Part shown: piece after piece, positions 21,420-33,231 of the stretch
How the letters are laid out: every line of letters starts with the position of its first letter
How positions within the stretch are numbered: the stretch's first letter is position 1
Assembly: GCA_033558025.1 (NCBI GenBank)
Contig: JAUCEF010000010.1
Location: 707,001-771,000, forward strand
Direction: 5' to 3'
DNA from: Phytophthora sp. 'mugwort'
Taxonomy: Eukaryota; Oomycota; Peronosporomycetes; Peronosporales; Peronosporaceae
DNA: 64,000 bases
Made by a program: the position numbers and the translations under genes
Notes under the pieces: generated by a model
Databases searched by the model: none
What the model saw: the letters and a program-made list of their open reading frames with translations, nothing else
What the model was told of the DNA's origin: nothing

Positions 21420-23450
21420 CCCCCCCAAATGCGATATGAACTGGAGAAAACCATCTCGATGACGAGCGATGCCTACTTTTACTCGACTAAATTGGTTTCG
21501 CACTTTGACAGCGTTAAAAAATGCCTTCAAACACGCGAGCTCCGGCTCAAACCCCGGGTCAACACCGCATTGCATATAAATACCACCTCGATCCGGCACG
21601 GCCAGCAAAGTAACCATTATTATAGGGTCGAGTTGCTGCCAGCAGGTGCTCACGTTGCCCGTAAACCTGCAGCGAGCTTCAAAATTTGAGCCAAGACCGT
21701 TACGGCTCAGAGCAGACAGCCGGTGGTTACCAAAACGGACGAGCATGTACGCCCCAGAGAGAGATGAAAATTGGTCGTGTTGCCACGTCCGTCTGCTCCA
21801 GGCTAGAGTCATCTGTCGGTGTAGGCAAGTATGGATACGGGTCGCCAGTCATGCTTGGTTTTCACCTTGAAGCTGCTCCACTCGGCGACCGAATAAATGT
21901 CCGCTTGCATTGGCTCTGTCCCTCCGTGCTCCAAGTACATACAAAGAAAGACTCGTGCAGCAACGTGAGCACCGAGCCCCATGATCTAAATGGCCTCGAC
22001 AATGGGTCTACACTACGCTGCAAGTGGAGCGTGGCCGCTCCCGCTGGCGACCCGTTGATGACATCAATGATGTGTTTGCTCAGGCGTTTCCAATTGACCG
22101 CAGCTGGGACCCCGCCTGGGCCGGGCAGGCAGAATACTCTGGCACCCCGCGGCCGGCTCATAATCAGAGCCTTGTGTCACAAGAGACCAGCGATGCGTGG
22201 AGAGCAGCAAGTTTGAACCACTGTAAGCGCGCCACATTGACGAAGACGATGTATCGCGACGTGGAGCCGTTGGCAGTGGAGCGCGAGAGAGACATCGGGT
22301 TAAGCGAAAGAGGCGCGGCGATGACATCGGTTCCCGGAATATGGGCATTGACGTTTACGGAGATCGAAAACCGCCCGTCGCAGTCCATTCTCTTGGCTCG
22401 CATCGGGTATGTGAAAATGATACTGCAACATGCGTCGGGTTCGGAATATGCGCGCTGTGTTTACTCCGATCGGATTTATGGATAGGCTCACCGGTACAGT
22501 ACTCCGGGAAGGGACGCATCTGTGCGGCGACTTGCCATCCAGCAAGCACCGATTACGGCCTACTCAACGACAAGTCGCGCTAGTTGATAGATCAATAGGG
22601 GGCGCCGTTACATGTGCATGTACCGAACTGGCCATTATCGCCCACTTGTCTGGTGCATGTAGCCATGGCGGTCGCCATACATCTATTGTGGGCGGGGATC
22701 AGAGCCGGGCCGAACTGTCAATAGAATTCGACAGACGCTTGTTTATCGCACTTGCGGGCAGCTACAGTGTACATATGTATTTGTCCCGAATTTGGTCTTG
22801 TTAAACGCCAACCAGCAAGCAAGATGCGCTTATGGGCTGCGCTAGCTTGTGGCTGCCTGAGTACTTTCGGCCTGTCCACTTGAGGCTACGAGGTGAAGTG
22901 CAGCCGACATTCGTACCAATGCGAAGCGCAGCACACTGCGTGAGCTCTGTCCACAGCGCTGTACGTCTGGCTTCTTTGGGGGCAATGTGCTTGAGGACAA
23001 TCGGGGGACAAAGTGTGTTTTTGCGCTGTGGCCTGCTTCTGGACGAGTGTGACGTGAACGCCCACCCGAAAAGCGGCGACGTTCCAGGCTTGTTTCTTGC
23101 TCGCCAACAGCTCGCTATGGATCGGAGAAACGTGCCCGTCGGCGTGAGGCAGAAGCATCTCCTGCAGCAGAAATTGCTGGGCATGTACTGCATTGTCTGA
23201 CGCTCGTCTGTGGATCGATCTTCGAACCGTCGGGCCAAATCCGTTGCTTCAAGCCATTTCGGCAATCATGAACAAGCGTTCGCAGTTGAAGCTGTGGTTA
23301 ATGAGTTTTGACATGGTTGCGCCTGTTCGGCTCGACTTGGTTAAAGTGTCTTGTAAACTCGAGTGATGCATTTCCATTGCTGACACTGCCGACACGTGCA
23401 GACCGAGAAGCGGTCGACGAGGGAAGTTACAGCACACAGAGAGAGCAGTG
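21420..23450 (-). repeat. Dispersed repeat, copy B (inverted partner at 14620-16720)
   Basis: Reverse complement of copy A with small indels. Matches begin near gcatataaat (about 21570) and continue to about 23440 (ttccattgctgacactg at about 23371). Conserved stretches include 22300-22520 and 22830-23200. Copies A and B enclose a 4.7-kb segment with two host genes. Confidence 0.7.
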
Positions 23451-24459
23451 ATGGATCGGGGCGCTCATGATTTTGAAGGTAGTTGCCGCGCGCCTAACAG
23501 AATTGGAGCCGGCAAAACTGTAGCATCCGTTCTTCAGTACTATGCTGAAGTAAGGAAAGTAGACCTGCTCGCAGAACTCGCCCGGCTGCTTGCCAGTGAC
23601 GATATTTATATAGGTAATACTTAGGATACGTCGAGCGGGCGTCAGGTATTACAAAGATCAAATGACAATTATTTTACTGAGTGCAGCAGCTAGCCGCGCA
23701 GTCTGTATTAGTCCTTAGTCGCTCGCATGCGGTCGCGATCCCGTCCCCACCAGGTCCGTCGGGATATTTCTCCCATTTGCCAGGTCGCAAAGGACCTGCA
23801 ACACATGGGGCAAGTACGCTGTGATAGAGCGTCAATATCGAGTCATGGTATCTGCTGCATTCATGCCCCAGCCAATATGAACGCAAAAGTCCTTCACGCT
23901 TGTCAACAGCAGTGGGATTCGCTTCAGGCCGGTCTCGGCATGATCTCCAGCACCAGACCTGTGCGATGCCTTTTGCAGCAGCGCGAGTGTAGGCACTCGA
24001 GTCGTATCTTAAACTGATTGCGCTTGGTTGCGTCTGTGTTCGGTTTTTCAATGTTTATAGCACTACAGACAACCCTGCCCAAATTAGTACCTGGAATATC
24101 TAAATATTGGTGTATTTTATCACTTCTCGATCCACCAACTCTGTAGTCAGGCTTATCTATAGAACCATTTTTGTCATACATTTGCAATGTAAAAATTACA
24201 GTTCCATACTTGTTCATCGCCGACGCGCGCATAGCAAAGAGCAAGGCTACAGTAGGTAGGCGCCGACATAGCGACGACCGCTACGACGGAGCCCATGGTT
24301 GCCGTCACCCGGGGGTATGGCGTCCGACGAGCTGGAGAGCATCGACCCGGAACGCGAAGTGATGACGCCGCACGACCCGTGTGGCCTGAGTCTAACTCGG
24401 AGCCGGACCTGAATTGATCCGTGGCCTCGTCCTCGACGAGCTCGGTTCGGACGTCGAGG
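23451..24459. other. Intergenic, unassigned frames on both strands
   Basis: Open frames at 23674-24051 (minus), 23924-24244 (minus) and 23727-24017 (plus) overlap one another and carry no motif I recognise. They may be transposon remnants. Confidence 0.4.
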
Positions 24460-24723
24460 TTAAGTCGCTGGCCGACTCGGACTCCGCGGTCGAAGAGTCA
24501 AGTTCGAGGTGCCCGAGGCCGAGTCCACAACGGTGGCACTGACGCTACACTGACCTAAACCAGCCTCAGTGGACGAGCCCGTGGACGTGGCGGTACTGGC
24601 GCTGGTGACGCCACAGCCGAAGACAGAGATGGCGGAGGCCGGGTCCGGTGCGGTGGTGTTCATGGCACCCGAGGCACTAGAGATGACCAACGCGACGAGG
24701 TGCAGGACCTGGACGACCTTCAT
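24460..24723 (-). CDS. Possible small secreted Ser/Thr-rich protein, 87 aa
   Basis: The frame starts MKVVQVLHLVALVISSASGA, a textbook signal peptide (short basic start, hydrophobic core, small residues at a likely cleavage site after SASGA). The mature part is rich in Ser, Thr, Ala and Gly with two cysteines (VFGCGV and LGQCSV). An in-frame upstream extension to 25053 exists but is unlike a protein, so I choose the start at 24723. The end may be shifted: another frame continues SDLTSTSEPSSSRTRPR after about 24480. The open frame and composition fit oomycete apoplastic proteins, but no family is recognised and a relic is possible. Confidence 0.45.
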   Translation of the reverse strand: MKVVQVLHLVALVISSASGAMNTTAPDPASAISVFGCGVTSASTATSTGSSTEAGLGQCSVSATVVDSASGTSNLTLRPRSPSRPAT

Positions 24724-25328
24724 GGTGGAGATTTCTATCGAGCTTGTTCGAGACGGAAACTTAAGGGCAATTGCGATGCGGATCGGCGACGTGTGTACAG
24801 TGGAGGGAGATGATAGCGCCTCCGTAGTGCGTCCATCCACGCACTCGGGTTGCGTGGACTGGTTGGGTACTTCTCGGCGGTGGCCGCCGATGCGTCCGTA
24901 GTTGGGTTGTCGTGAACGCGTTCGTTCGTGACGGGGATAGGAGCGAGGAGATCGAGATGGTGCAGAGGCGTCCGTCACCGCCGTCATGTTCTTCTCGGCG
25001 GGGCGTCGTTGGTCGCCGATCCGTTCGACGACAGGGTAGCCGACGTGTCCCAAATGTCCGTGGGGCGGTCACGTTGCCTGTGCGGCTACCACCAATTCCA
25101 ACGGACGTGGACACGGAAGACTGCGACGTGCTGTTTTCATATACCGCAGCTATCTACTAGTTCCTGTGTTACGCATCCGTGACTTTCGCCGAATGCAGCC
25201 ACATACATGACATAGTGAAAAAGCTTTGGATAGACGTTTGAGTCCACGCCGCTTCATGTTCTTCGCGCTGCTGTTTTCACAGCCGTTCCTGCATCGTCCG
25301 AAGGTCGGACAACACCTTTGTTTCGACA
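24724..25328. other. Intergenic, upstream of the secreted-protein candidate
   Basis: The open frames here overlap on both strands and are compositionally biased (Arg/Ser/Pro). No gene is supported. Confidence 0.4.
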
Positions 25329-26060
25329 TCAGAGTGTTCTGTCAGCATGAAAATCACCGAGCGCAATCCATTCGTTTTTATCGGCTGTCATGAGCGCCGC
25401 CAAAGGATCTTCTTGTTCCGCTATGTCTGCATTCGCGCCGCTGTCATCACTGTCGTGTAGGGCCGTCGCAACAAATGCAGCATCACCACCATCTCCGAGC
25501 CGTTCCTCCCTTGATAATACTTCCATCGTCGTAATATTGTCAACAGGGTTGCACACAAAACTCTGCAAGGTCCATGGGGTCTCGAATTCTCAATCTTTCC
25601 TTTTGCTTCAGCAACGCACCCTTTAGCATCTCATCTTCTTCTCGCTGAGACTTTCGTGTTGACGTCCGATCTGGAATAAGCTCTGTGTGTCAAAAGCAGT
25701 TAGGAACCACTTTAGCAGGCACATCGCACCAGCAGGACTTCAGCCAACGCATTGCCGCTAGTTGATCAACTTTGTAAATATTGGAAACCGTACCCACCTC
25801 CTCCATGTCCAACGCATGATGAAGCTGATGATGGTGATACCGCAGCTTAAATGCCGCGATGATTCCAACGTCGAGCGGTTATAAACGAGAGCTGCAGTTG
25901 GTTGGTAGGAATATGCCAGTTACGGCTTGGAGCTGCCGTTGCCTATAACGTGAGAGGATGTGATGTCGAGTAGGAGGACAATCTTGCGCCCTTGTTGATG
26001 CATATCCATGTCTAGCATCCACAACCACTCTTGAAACAGCACGCCGGTCATCCATGCTTT
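25329..26060 (-). pseudogene. Decayed pogo-like transposase, third copy (C-terminal part)
   Basis: Minus-strand pieces: near 26000 KIVLLLDITSSHVIGN (second catalytic aspartate region); near 25880 a stretch resembling LQPLDVGIIAAFKLRYHHHQ (third acidic residue region, frame-broken); then a C-terminal tail that includes IYKVDQLAAMRWLKSCW. It ends in an acidic segment with a stop at 25329. Several frameshifts; N-terminal half not recognised. Confidence 0.55.
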
Positions 26061-26380
26061 CTTAGTACTTCGATAATAAAAACTGAGATCGGCACCGGTC
26101 TGTGGTGGCTCCTGCTGCGGTGTGATGCAACTAGCTGGACTACATCTACGCTTGCTAAGGACAAGGACGATGGCGATCGAGTTGGAGTGCTATTTGCTGT
26201 GCGGATTGCTGCCAACGGTGGCTGCTGATCACGCTACCTATCGGTATCGATGACCAGATTGAGACGTGTGTGATCGCGTCGACTTCATCGCCGAGATCAG
26301 GTGCGAGTGTGAGATGGCAGCCCCACAGTGTGGCCTGCATTGCAGTCTGCTAGTGTCCAATGCTCATACACCAGAGTATA
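26061..26380. other. Intergenic, no supported gene
   Basis: Short overlapping frames only. Confidence 0.4.
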
Positions 26381-26408
26381 CCCTAAGCCCTAAGCCCTAA
26401 ACCCTAAT
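26381..26408. repeat. Interstitial telomere-like repeat, four 7-bp units
   Basis: The four units are ccctaag, ccctaag, ccctaaa, ccctaat. CCCTAAA/TTTAGGG is the telomere repeat type known in oomycetes and plants. Confidence 0.7.
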
Positions 26409-26699
26409 CACAGTCTACTGCCAGTGTCCAAACAACCCATCCTGAAGCTGATCTTGCGCACGTCTCGCGCATCGTGTGCAGGTGCGTGGCGAGTACAAGA
26501 TACAGCTAGACTATCTACGATCCTGAATGCAGAACGACATTGTTGGCTATGCGCTGCCGCGATGTTGTGCACCCCTGGATTAAGACACTTAGATTAAGTA
26601 TCGAACTACTCTGTATTTGTATAGTTATTGCTAATCTACTTTGTGGAATGCGGCGCGCGGCGGGGTAGCCTCTCTTGCTCACTACCACTTTTGCAGCGG

Positions 26700-26825
26700 A
26701 ACGCCCAAACTCGAGGTTGTTTTAAGCCAAAAAAGATAGAGGATTTCAACAACGAGCCCGGTGGTCATGGGACTATGGGCAAAAATGAACGATTCAACCG
26801 AACTATAAAGCATAGACTAACGTAG
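26700..26825 (+). pseudogene. Short retroelement integrase-like fragment
   Basis: The frame reads GGHGTMGKNERFNRTIKHRL, resembling the conserved ERFNRT segment near the catalytic Glu of retroelement integrases. Nothing recognisable flanks it. Confidence 0.4.
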
Positions 26826-27176
26826 ATGTCTCCTAAGAGGATTATACGAAGCTAATCAGTGATGTTATTGGCACCTAGAACAGCCCTGTTCATCAATCAA
26901 CTGGAATGACGGCAATTGAAGACAAGAATTGGGACTCTGTTGTTTGACTTCTGCGAATGCCGTCGGAGTCTCCGTACTGATCGCGCCCAGTTGATACGGA
27001 CGCAGGGGGAGCTGCTGGGTCGACTCGAGGATGCCTGTCAGGTTTTATTGTGCTTGACCAGCAGGGTCGGGTTTGTGAGCACATTGGCCGGTCCTCTCGG
27101 TATGCCCTGCGTCTTCCTGGCTTGGTCCTTTGCGGAAAGTTAACCTTACTTCGGCTTTGCTGGCTTCCCGTCCGCC
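26826..27176. other. Intergenic, no supported gene
   Basis: Only overlapping short frames. Confidence 0.4.
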
Positions 27177-28900
27177 TTATCGTTGCCTGTTAGGTTGATT
27201 GCCGTTTGCGCGGCCTTGCCCGGAGCGGGCGGGGGTTATGCGGGGCTGGTCCGCTGTATCACTGCCTTGGTGGTTCGAACGCGTTTCTGTTGGTTGAAGC
27301 TGGGCCGGCTGGCTCCGCTTTCCCAGCTCGCTTAGCACCTCCTGATGACCCCACAGTTTCCGACCACCTGAATGGGCACTAGGATCCACGGACGTGGGTC
27401 TGGCGGCGCTGGATTGGGCTGCGTCTGCTGGTGCTGGACGTCCTCTTCGACATCTGCCGGTTTGGGGCCTGGCCTTGTCCCGCTCTTGCTGGGCGCTCTC
27501 AAGCTTCTGCTCCGGCGTAAAGTACGGCCTGGTAGCCGCGTGAGCTGCCGTCTCCGCTGCCTTTTGCAGTCTGAGGCGTTCCTGCGCTACCCCGCAGAGT
27601 TCTGCAAGACTCCCGAAAGGTCGTGCTATATAGGTCGTGCTATATCTGTCAGCTCCGCTATATATTCTTGGCCACTACCACGCTGCCTGGTTCGCGTAAT
27701 TCGTGGTCCGTTATTGGCAACACGATTGGGTTGCCCAGGTTCCCACACTATATGAATTGTAGCCGCTGGTCGAGATTGGGGTGTTTCACAACTATCGTTG
27801 TGCCGAACCACAAGATACGCACGACGCCTTGAAGGAAGCTCGTGCATCCCACCAGCCTGAATGTGACTCGCCGGAAGTTGGATGTGCTGGATTCTGGTGT
27901 ACACGTGTCCAGTTCCTGGAAGTCGAAGTACGTTGGGCTTTTCGCGTGCAGGTAGGTTGCCAGTTTCCACACCTCAGTAAACCTGATCAAGTAGCGCAGC
28001 TCGATGACATAGTCGGCTTGCCGGCAGCGTTTTCTTACATCCGGTCCCTTATGCCGATCCCAGACCGGCACAGTCTCTCCTGTACCTCCGTGGAGCACTT
28101 CATCGGCTTCGTTTTTGGTTTGAACATTACGTATACCAACGAGAAAGGTTCTTCCCTTGCTGATGGTGCCGCCGTTGTCCCGTGCTTCACCTTAGATACC
28201 CACTGCGTGAGGACCGGCGCGGTTCCCATTTTACTTGGCTGACAAGCTTGCGGACGATCTCCTGAAACCGCCATTTGGTTTGGTTCAATTGCCGTGTTGC
28301 GTTCGCCGTGAGCTGCTGCCCTCTGGCAATAGTGTACTTGCCGTGAATGCATGCCTGCCTAAAGCGCTGAAACATACTGGCAACCTCGTCTGCGTTGAGC
28401 TTTGGATAGCGGCGTCTGTTCGGCGAGAGTTCTTCACGCCTTACTGGGACTTGCTGAAAAGCTCGAGAAAAGCGTTTCTGATCGTGGTCTTCCAGGCGTC
28501 AAAGTGACCGACCTGCTTGTTGGCCGCCATCGCCTCAACCAATGCTCCCCGGATGTTGCCTCGACCTCCCGTTCTTCAGCTTGAGCCGGTGGCTGCACTT
28601 CCATTGCCCTGATGGAATCTTCCCCTGTCATGGTTCTGTCTTCTCAGCTGTTTCCTCCTCTCTAGGCTGCCGGTCGGGAGAACTGACCTGCCTAACTCGC
28701 CCGCCACTCTCCTCACCTGACACCTCACCTGACATCCTCTCATCCTCGTCCTCGGACTGTTGAGTTTCAGGGACGATCGTTTCATGGGTCAGCCTCTTCT
28801 TGATACCATTCCGTTCCCTGTCCTTCTGGCCCACCTCCGGACCCTGGTTCAGCTCATGAGTGGCGGCTTGCTGGTTGCCGGGGCGGTTTCTCATCCTTCT
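27177..28900 (-). pseudogene. Retroelement ORF1/Gag-like relic
   Basis: Minus-strand pieces, from 28894 downwards: an acidic Glu/Ser-rich start (ETQQSEDEDERMSGEVSGEE), then a helical stretch (FQRFRQACIHGKYTIARG), then 28098-27748 reading CRQADYVIELRYLIRF, RRVTFRLVGCTSFLQGVV, GTTIVVKHPNLDQRLQ, followed by a degraded zinc-knuckle-like CGNLG. The order (acidic N-terminus, nucleic-acid-binding fold, knuckle) is typical of LINE ORF1 or Gag proteins. No reverse transcriptase is adjacent. Multiple frameshifts and stops. Confidence 0.45.
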
Positions 28901-29746
28901 CGGGCTTTCCTCCCCCGCGTTCTTCCGAATCGGACCGCGATGGTCGCTCGGGCTGCTGTGTCGTGGGCCCTACCCTATCCTATCCGGAGGGTCCGCCTCC
29001 AGGTCAGGCGAGAGCCCTAGCATGGCTGATGTAGTTGCTACCACACACGTACCAGTTCTCGATGGCTTTCGGTTTATACTCCTGACACCGATGGACCGCA
29101 GATTGAGGATTGACCGAAGTAATATGATTGAAATCAACATAATGATCGGAATCCATAGCATAAATGCTTCGAAACTCCGACTCGCTCTGACCTGTACAGA
29201 GACAGTGCTTTTGGAGCGGTGTCACATAAAGGTATCACCTGTCCCTGAACCAACCAGCCTGTAAGGCTCGCTGCGCTCGCTGTTGACAAAACCATAAGCT
29301 CGCTACGACTCGCCCGCGAAGCCTCCGCTCGTCAACAGGGCAAGCTAGGTCCTGGCTTTGCATCCGCGTGCTCCGCACACGGTACCAAAGCACAGGCATG
29401 CTCGTTCCGCTCGACCGTGACACCCCTCCCAATGCTCCGATCAATAGGCAACGACGTTATCTTGGGAAATGTATGCATAACGATTTGTCCATGGGTAGGG
29501 CTATCGTATTATATTCGGTCGGAGATGTGATAATATCTATCCATATCGACGACCGAGCATCAACACTGGAGCAATAGGCATTACAGTCTCCTCTAGAACT
29601 TTTCGCCAATAAGATTTGACATGAACTAAGAGTCAACGTATCCTGAATTGATTAAAGGAACCTTGCGACTGATAACCGAGGAAATGTCAAAAACACTGGT
29701 GGAAAACGACACAGCACGGGAAAAAAACTTTTGGCACTTTATCGAA
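28901..29746. other. Intergenic, no supported gene
   Basis: Short overlapping frames; possibly older retroelement sequence. Confidence 0.4.
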
Positions 29747-29813
29747 AAAGTCCAGCAGTGCACAGACGCGTTCCCTACGGCGTAGGGAACGCGTCTGTGC
29801 ACTGCTGGACTTT
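29747..29813. repeat. Perfect 67-bp palindrome (33-bp arms, 1-nt centre)
   Basis: Arms 29747-29779 and 29781-29813 are exact reverse complements around a single G at 29780. The core reads ttccctacggcgtagggaa. Confidence 0.9.
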
Positions 29814-29920
29814 CATGGGGTTGTAACTACCAAAATGTCTACCAGGTAGTGAGTTCTTAGTAAATCTCTCCCGCCGTCTCCCGCAAAACTCGAGTATCTT
29901 CACGCCTCGGCAACCAGGAG

Positions 29921-30770
29921 GTGGCGGCGCTGACGCCGGCCGTAGTGAGTCCCCAAGACTTCGCCTGGACCCCGAACCGCCCCATACGGCTTCCCAAGAC
30001 CCCCCTCCGCGCACGCCTCCAGCTTGCCCCGCTGCCCAATATCCCCCCTGAGATGTGGCATGACCCGAATGGGCGGCTTATGCTGCCCGATCAGGTTGTG
30101 ATCGAGAAGCCGCTTGCACCCAGTTCCAAACATATCAACAAACAGACAGCCAAGTTAGGTGGCGACACAAGCCAAGTTGAACCGTCAGTGACACCCACTC
30201 ACGAGCGATGGAGCAGCAGCAGGTCGCAGAGGCGCCGGTGCCCCCTAGCCGTGGACGGAAAGGTGGAGGTGCAGGCCGATCTGGAGCCGCAGCCGGACAC
30301 GGCCGTTGGCAGTCTAACTGACGACCCGACATCGAGTAAAAAGAAGACGATTTGGAGAAGGCAATCGGAGGTGGAGCCATGCAGGCTGAACTGGAGCAGC
30401 TGGGACCTAAAGACGATGACACTCCAGAGCCGGAAGAGGGAGAAGAGGAACTGCATAGCAGGGAGAACAACAAGAAGGACGAAACTTCTATAGAAGAGAA
30501 ATCAGTGACCAAGGAGAGTAGCGTGACCAAAAAGCGAGTATCGTGACGGAGGAGAGTACCATGGCGGAGAACATACCGTGAATGGTGCCGTAGACAGCGC
30601 CGTGACGGAGGCGTCTTCTATCGAGTATGAGACTGTGGAGGTCAAGGCAGAGCGCGGTGAGGACTCTGACCAGGAGCACCAGGCTGTTATTGGCGACGAG
30701 TCGGCGCCTTCGACGTTGAGATCACTTCGTCGTTGGATACGCTCAAGGCGTCGGGGACAAGAGCTGTGAG
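29921..30770 (+). pseudogene. Possible retroelement Gag-like N-terminal relic
   Basis: Plus-strand pieces: IPPEMWHDPNGRLMLPDQVV (about 30040), a Gln/Glu-rich stretch (about 30200-30450) and an acidic stretch reading ASSIEYETVEVKAERGEDSD (about 30615-30680). Composition resembles acidic Gag N-termini, but there is no domain signature and the frame breaks at least twice. A minus-strand frame (30687-31067) over the same bases has a hydrophobic stretch and may be a shadow. Confidence 0.3.
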
Positions 30771-31091
30771 CTCGTTATTCTCGAGGTTCCACGGACCGTT
30801 GGGCGCAGCATTTCCGAAGTCAACAACAGGATATGAAGGTGAGCAAGGCAACGGTGCAATCTCGGTTGGCAGGGAAGACGGATGCGGGACCACAAGCCGA
30901 CCCAGGCCCGAAATGGCGCCAAAAAATCCGAGGGCATGAGGAAAGGTATCCAGCATTGCGAACAAGTACAGCACGTACGACAAACTTGAACCGGTAACTG
31001 CAATGAATATATTCATTGTTGATTTATCAACTCTTCGAGCTAATCGCTGCGATTGTCTTTTACGCATGGGCTAGAGCGGGACCATTGTTGC

Positions 31092-32764
31092 TTAAACGGC
31101 CTGCTGGCTGCGAGTTAGCTTGAGCACGCTTGCGCTTGTTGGCCCCGCGATAATACATCGTCTCGCGGCCGGTGCGTCGACTGTGCCTACTTTACCAAGC
31201 GCGAAAAGGAGGTGAACACAAGAGCCGTGCTTCACGCTAAAACAGCACGGACACACACGAGCCTGGTCATCGAACCTCGTCGTCTTCAGGGCCACCACGC
31301 GCACGAAGTTGCCTCGCTCGAGTGATGGTGCATCCGCAAGAAGAAACTCGATGCTTCCACGCTGGTACGTTTTCGTACAAGCGTCTGTCACACACCAGGG
31401 CTCGCGCGCGATGTGCTAGGCGATCGGTAAACGTGGTCGCCGTCGCAAACGGCTTCGCACGTACGTGCAGAGAATCAGGAGCTGATCGATCAGCGCGCCA
31501 TCTTTCAACCTGCGGCGCATCGCGACGTCCCGCTTGATGGCGGCATTAAGATTCGCGCATGATTTATGCGTAGTGGTGAAGCCAGTGGGCGTTTGCCATC
31601 GCCACAAGCGGTCGTTTAGCCATACCTTCTCAAAGTAAGCCGAAAATTGAATAAGCTGCGACCATTTTGCTCACTCCGTTTTCACATCCACTAGCTTCTG
31701 CTGGAACTCAGTGTCACTTCTTGCAAATTGCATCTCGTGAACTTGACGCATCACTAGTGCGGCAACATTTGGGTCGAGACACCGCGTCTTCTTGTACACT
31801 TTCTTTGCGACGTGAAAAAAAGTATATTTAGAAGCAAAAGTTGATGCTGGCACCGAACACCGATTTGAGTGCATTCCACTGGGCAAGGTCAGCGACTCCC
31901 ATCGCGTACTGCACTTCCAGGCATTTACCGGTCACGAGCTGGTACATTCGTCACAAACACGAAAGTACTTCCGTGTACTGTTCCCGAGTCTCTTGTGAGA
32001 CAATGAAGACAGCGAGCAGGTGGAAATGCAGGGCTCTGTCAGAGAGCCCACAACAAATACTGGGTACCGACATGGGAGATATTATACTCGGCGCATAAGA
32101 ACGGAATAAAAGAAGCCAGGTCTCTGTATGCGTGTGGAGAAACTTCCTCGTCGTCATACCCACCCCGAATGCATCTTGGTCAGTTCAGTTTCCGACGACA
32201 GGCCTTCCTTCACTATCGTTGCGCCACGAGAACTTAAATGCTTTAGTCTCCTCCTCATGACCGGTGTAACCGGCCTCTTGATCTTGATGCGGACACCGTC
32301 GAGTAGGTCGCTGCCACCAAGGTGCCCACCACGTAATTGTGGACGAACCTTTGGGCTGTCGCCAACGGGGTGCTCTGGCTTCGTCCAAGTTGAAGCGCCG
32401 CATGAGGCCGTGACACAACCTCAGAGGTAGAAGTCCTTGCGCAGCCCAGTCCCGGATCAATTCTTTCGCTAAGTCAGTTTTGGCTTCGGCGATGAAAGAA
32501 CTGGCGTAATATGGGCGTAGAGTTCGCCCACATTCGCCACATTCAATGCTTAACAGTCCTCACACGCCCACGCCACGGAGATTTCGTGCCACGCCCAGCC
32601 GCCTCGCACGCATCACATTTGCAGGTTAGAGGCTGCGTTCGCATGGCGTGAGGGGCGGCCATGATACAGATGCAGCACTGCACCAAGTCGCTCCTGTCGA
32701 TTTTGACGCTTTTAAACGTCTCCAGGAGGATGTCTTCGTCGGAGCGATAGCAAGGTTTACCCAA
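31092..32764 (-). pseudogene. Decayed Mutator-like (MULE) transposase with SWIM finger
   Basis: Minus-strand blocks in order: 32764-32543 (YRSDEDILLETFKSVKIDRS, then CKCDACEAAGRGTKSPWRGR), 32163-31951 (frame-broken; ALHFHLLAVFIVSQETREQY in the catalytic-domain region), 31886-31671 (KKVYKKTRCLDPNVAALVMR), 31607-31416 (CANLNAAIKRDVAMRRRLK), and 31391-31092 with VCPCCFSVKHGSCVHLLFAL, a SWIM-type Cys/His finger. The C-terminus is complete (stop at 31092). At least five frameshifts. No terminal repeats identified. It is a different family from the MULE at 46035-48281. Confidence 0.65.
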
Positions 32765-33231
32765 GGGAGGTACCGAGGCATGGCTTCAAGGGTTGGGTTG
32801 GTTGGTGGCTTGGGAGCGAAATGGGAAATGACTTGCGACGAAGCAATCTTGGGTGTTTCTATGGATAATTATTAAAATTTGAAGTCACTGGATAAATCAA
32901 TAATTGGATGATTATCTTTGCAGTGCAAGCAATTGGCAGTATTAGAGAGGCGAATTGGGTGGTGCTCAGTGCCGTCGGGTTTTAAAGTGCTGGTAGTACA
33001 TCTTGAGTGCAGCTCATATAGTTTTGGGTGCCAAAAGTAGGTCCTCTTGATACCCCCCCCCCCGGAGCAATCACTTCGCGAACCTGCACTTTCGGGATTC
33101 GTTTACGTAAGCAAACTCGATTGCATGGTTTGTGACAGGCACTTGAATCGCGCTACGTGGGCTCACTACTATACAACCCGTTATCAAGGCGACGCATCAG
33201 CGACGTGGCTGCGTCGGTCTCCTAGTGTTAA
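32765..33231. promoter_or_regulatory. Upstream region of SWEET gene A
   Basis: Holds the presumed promoter of the gene at 33232. A run of about 11 C lies near 33053. No clear initiator was found. Confidence 0.3.

Noticed and set aside
30687..31067. 126-codon minus-strand frame with a hydrophobic stretch (a possible membrane protein)
   Set aside because: It overlaps a plus-strand acidic Gag-like frame and has no start context or homology I can recognise. Mentioned only as a possible shadow.
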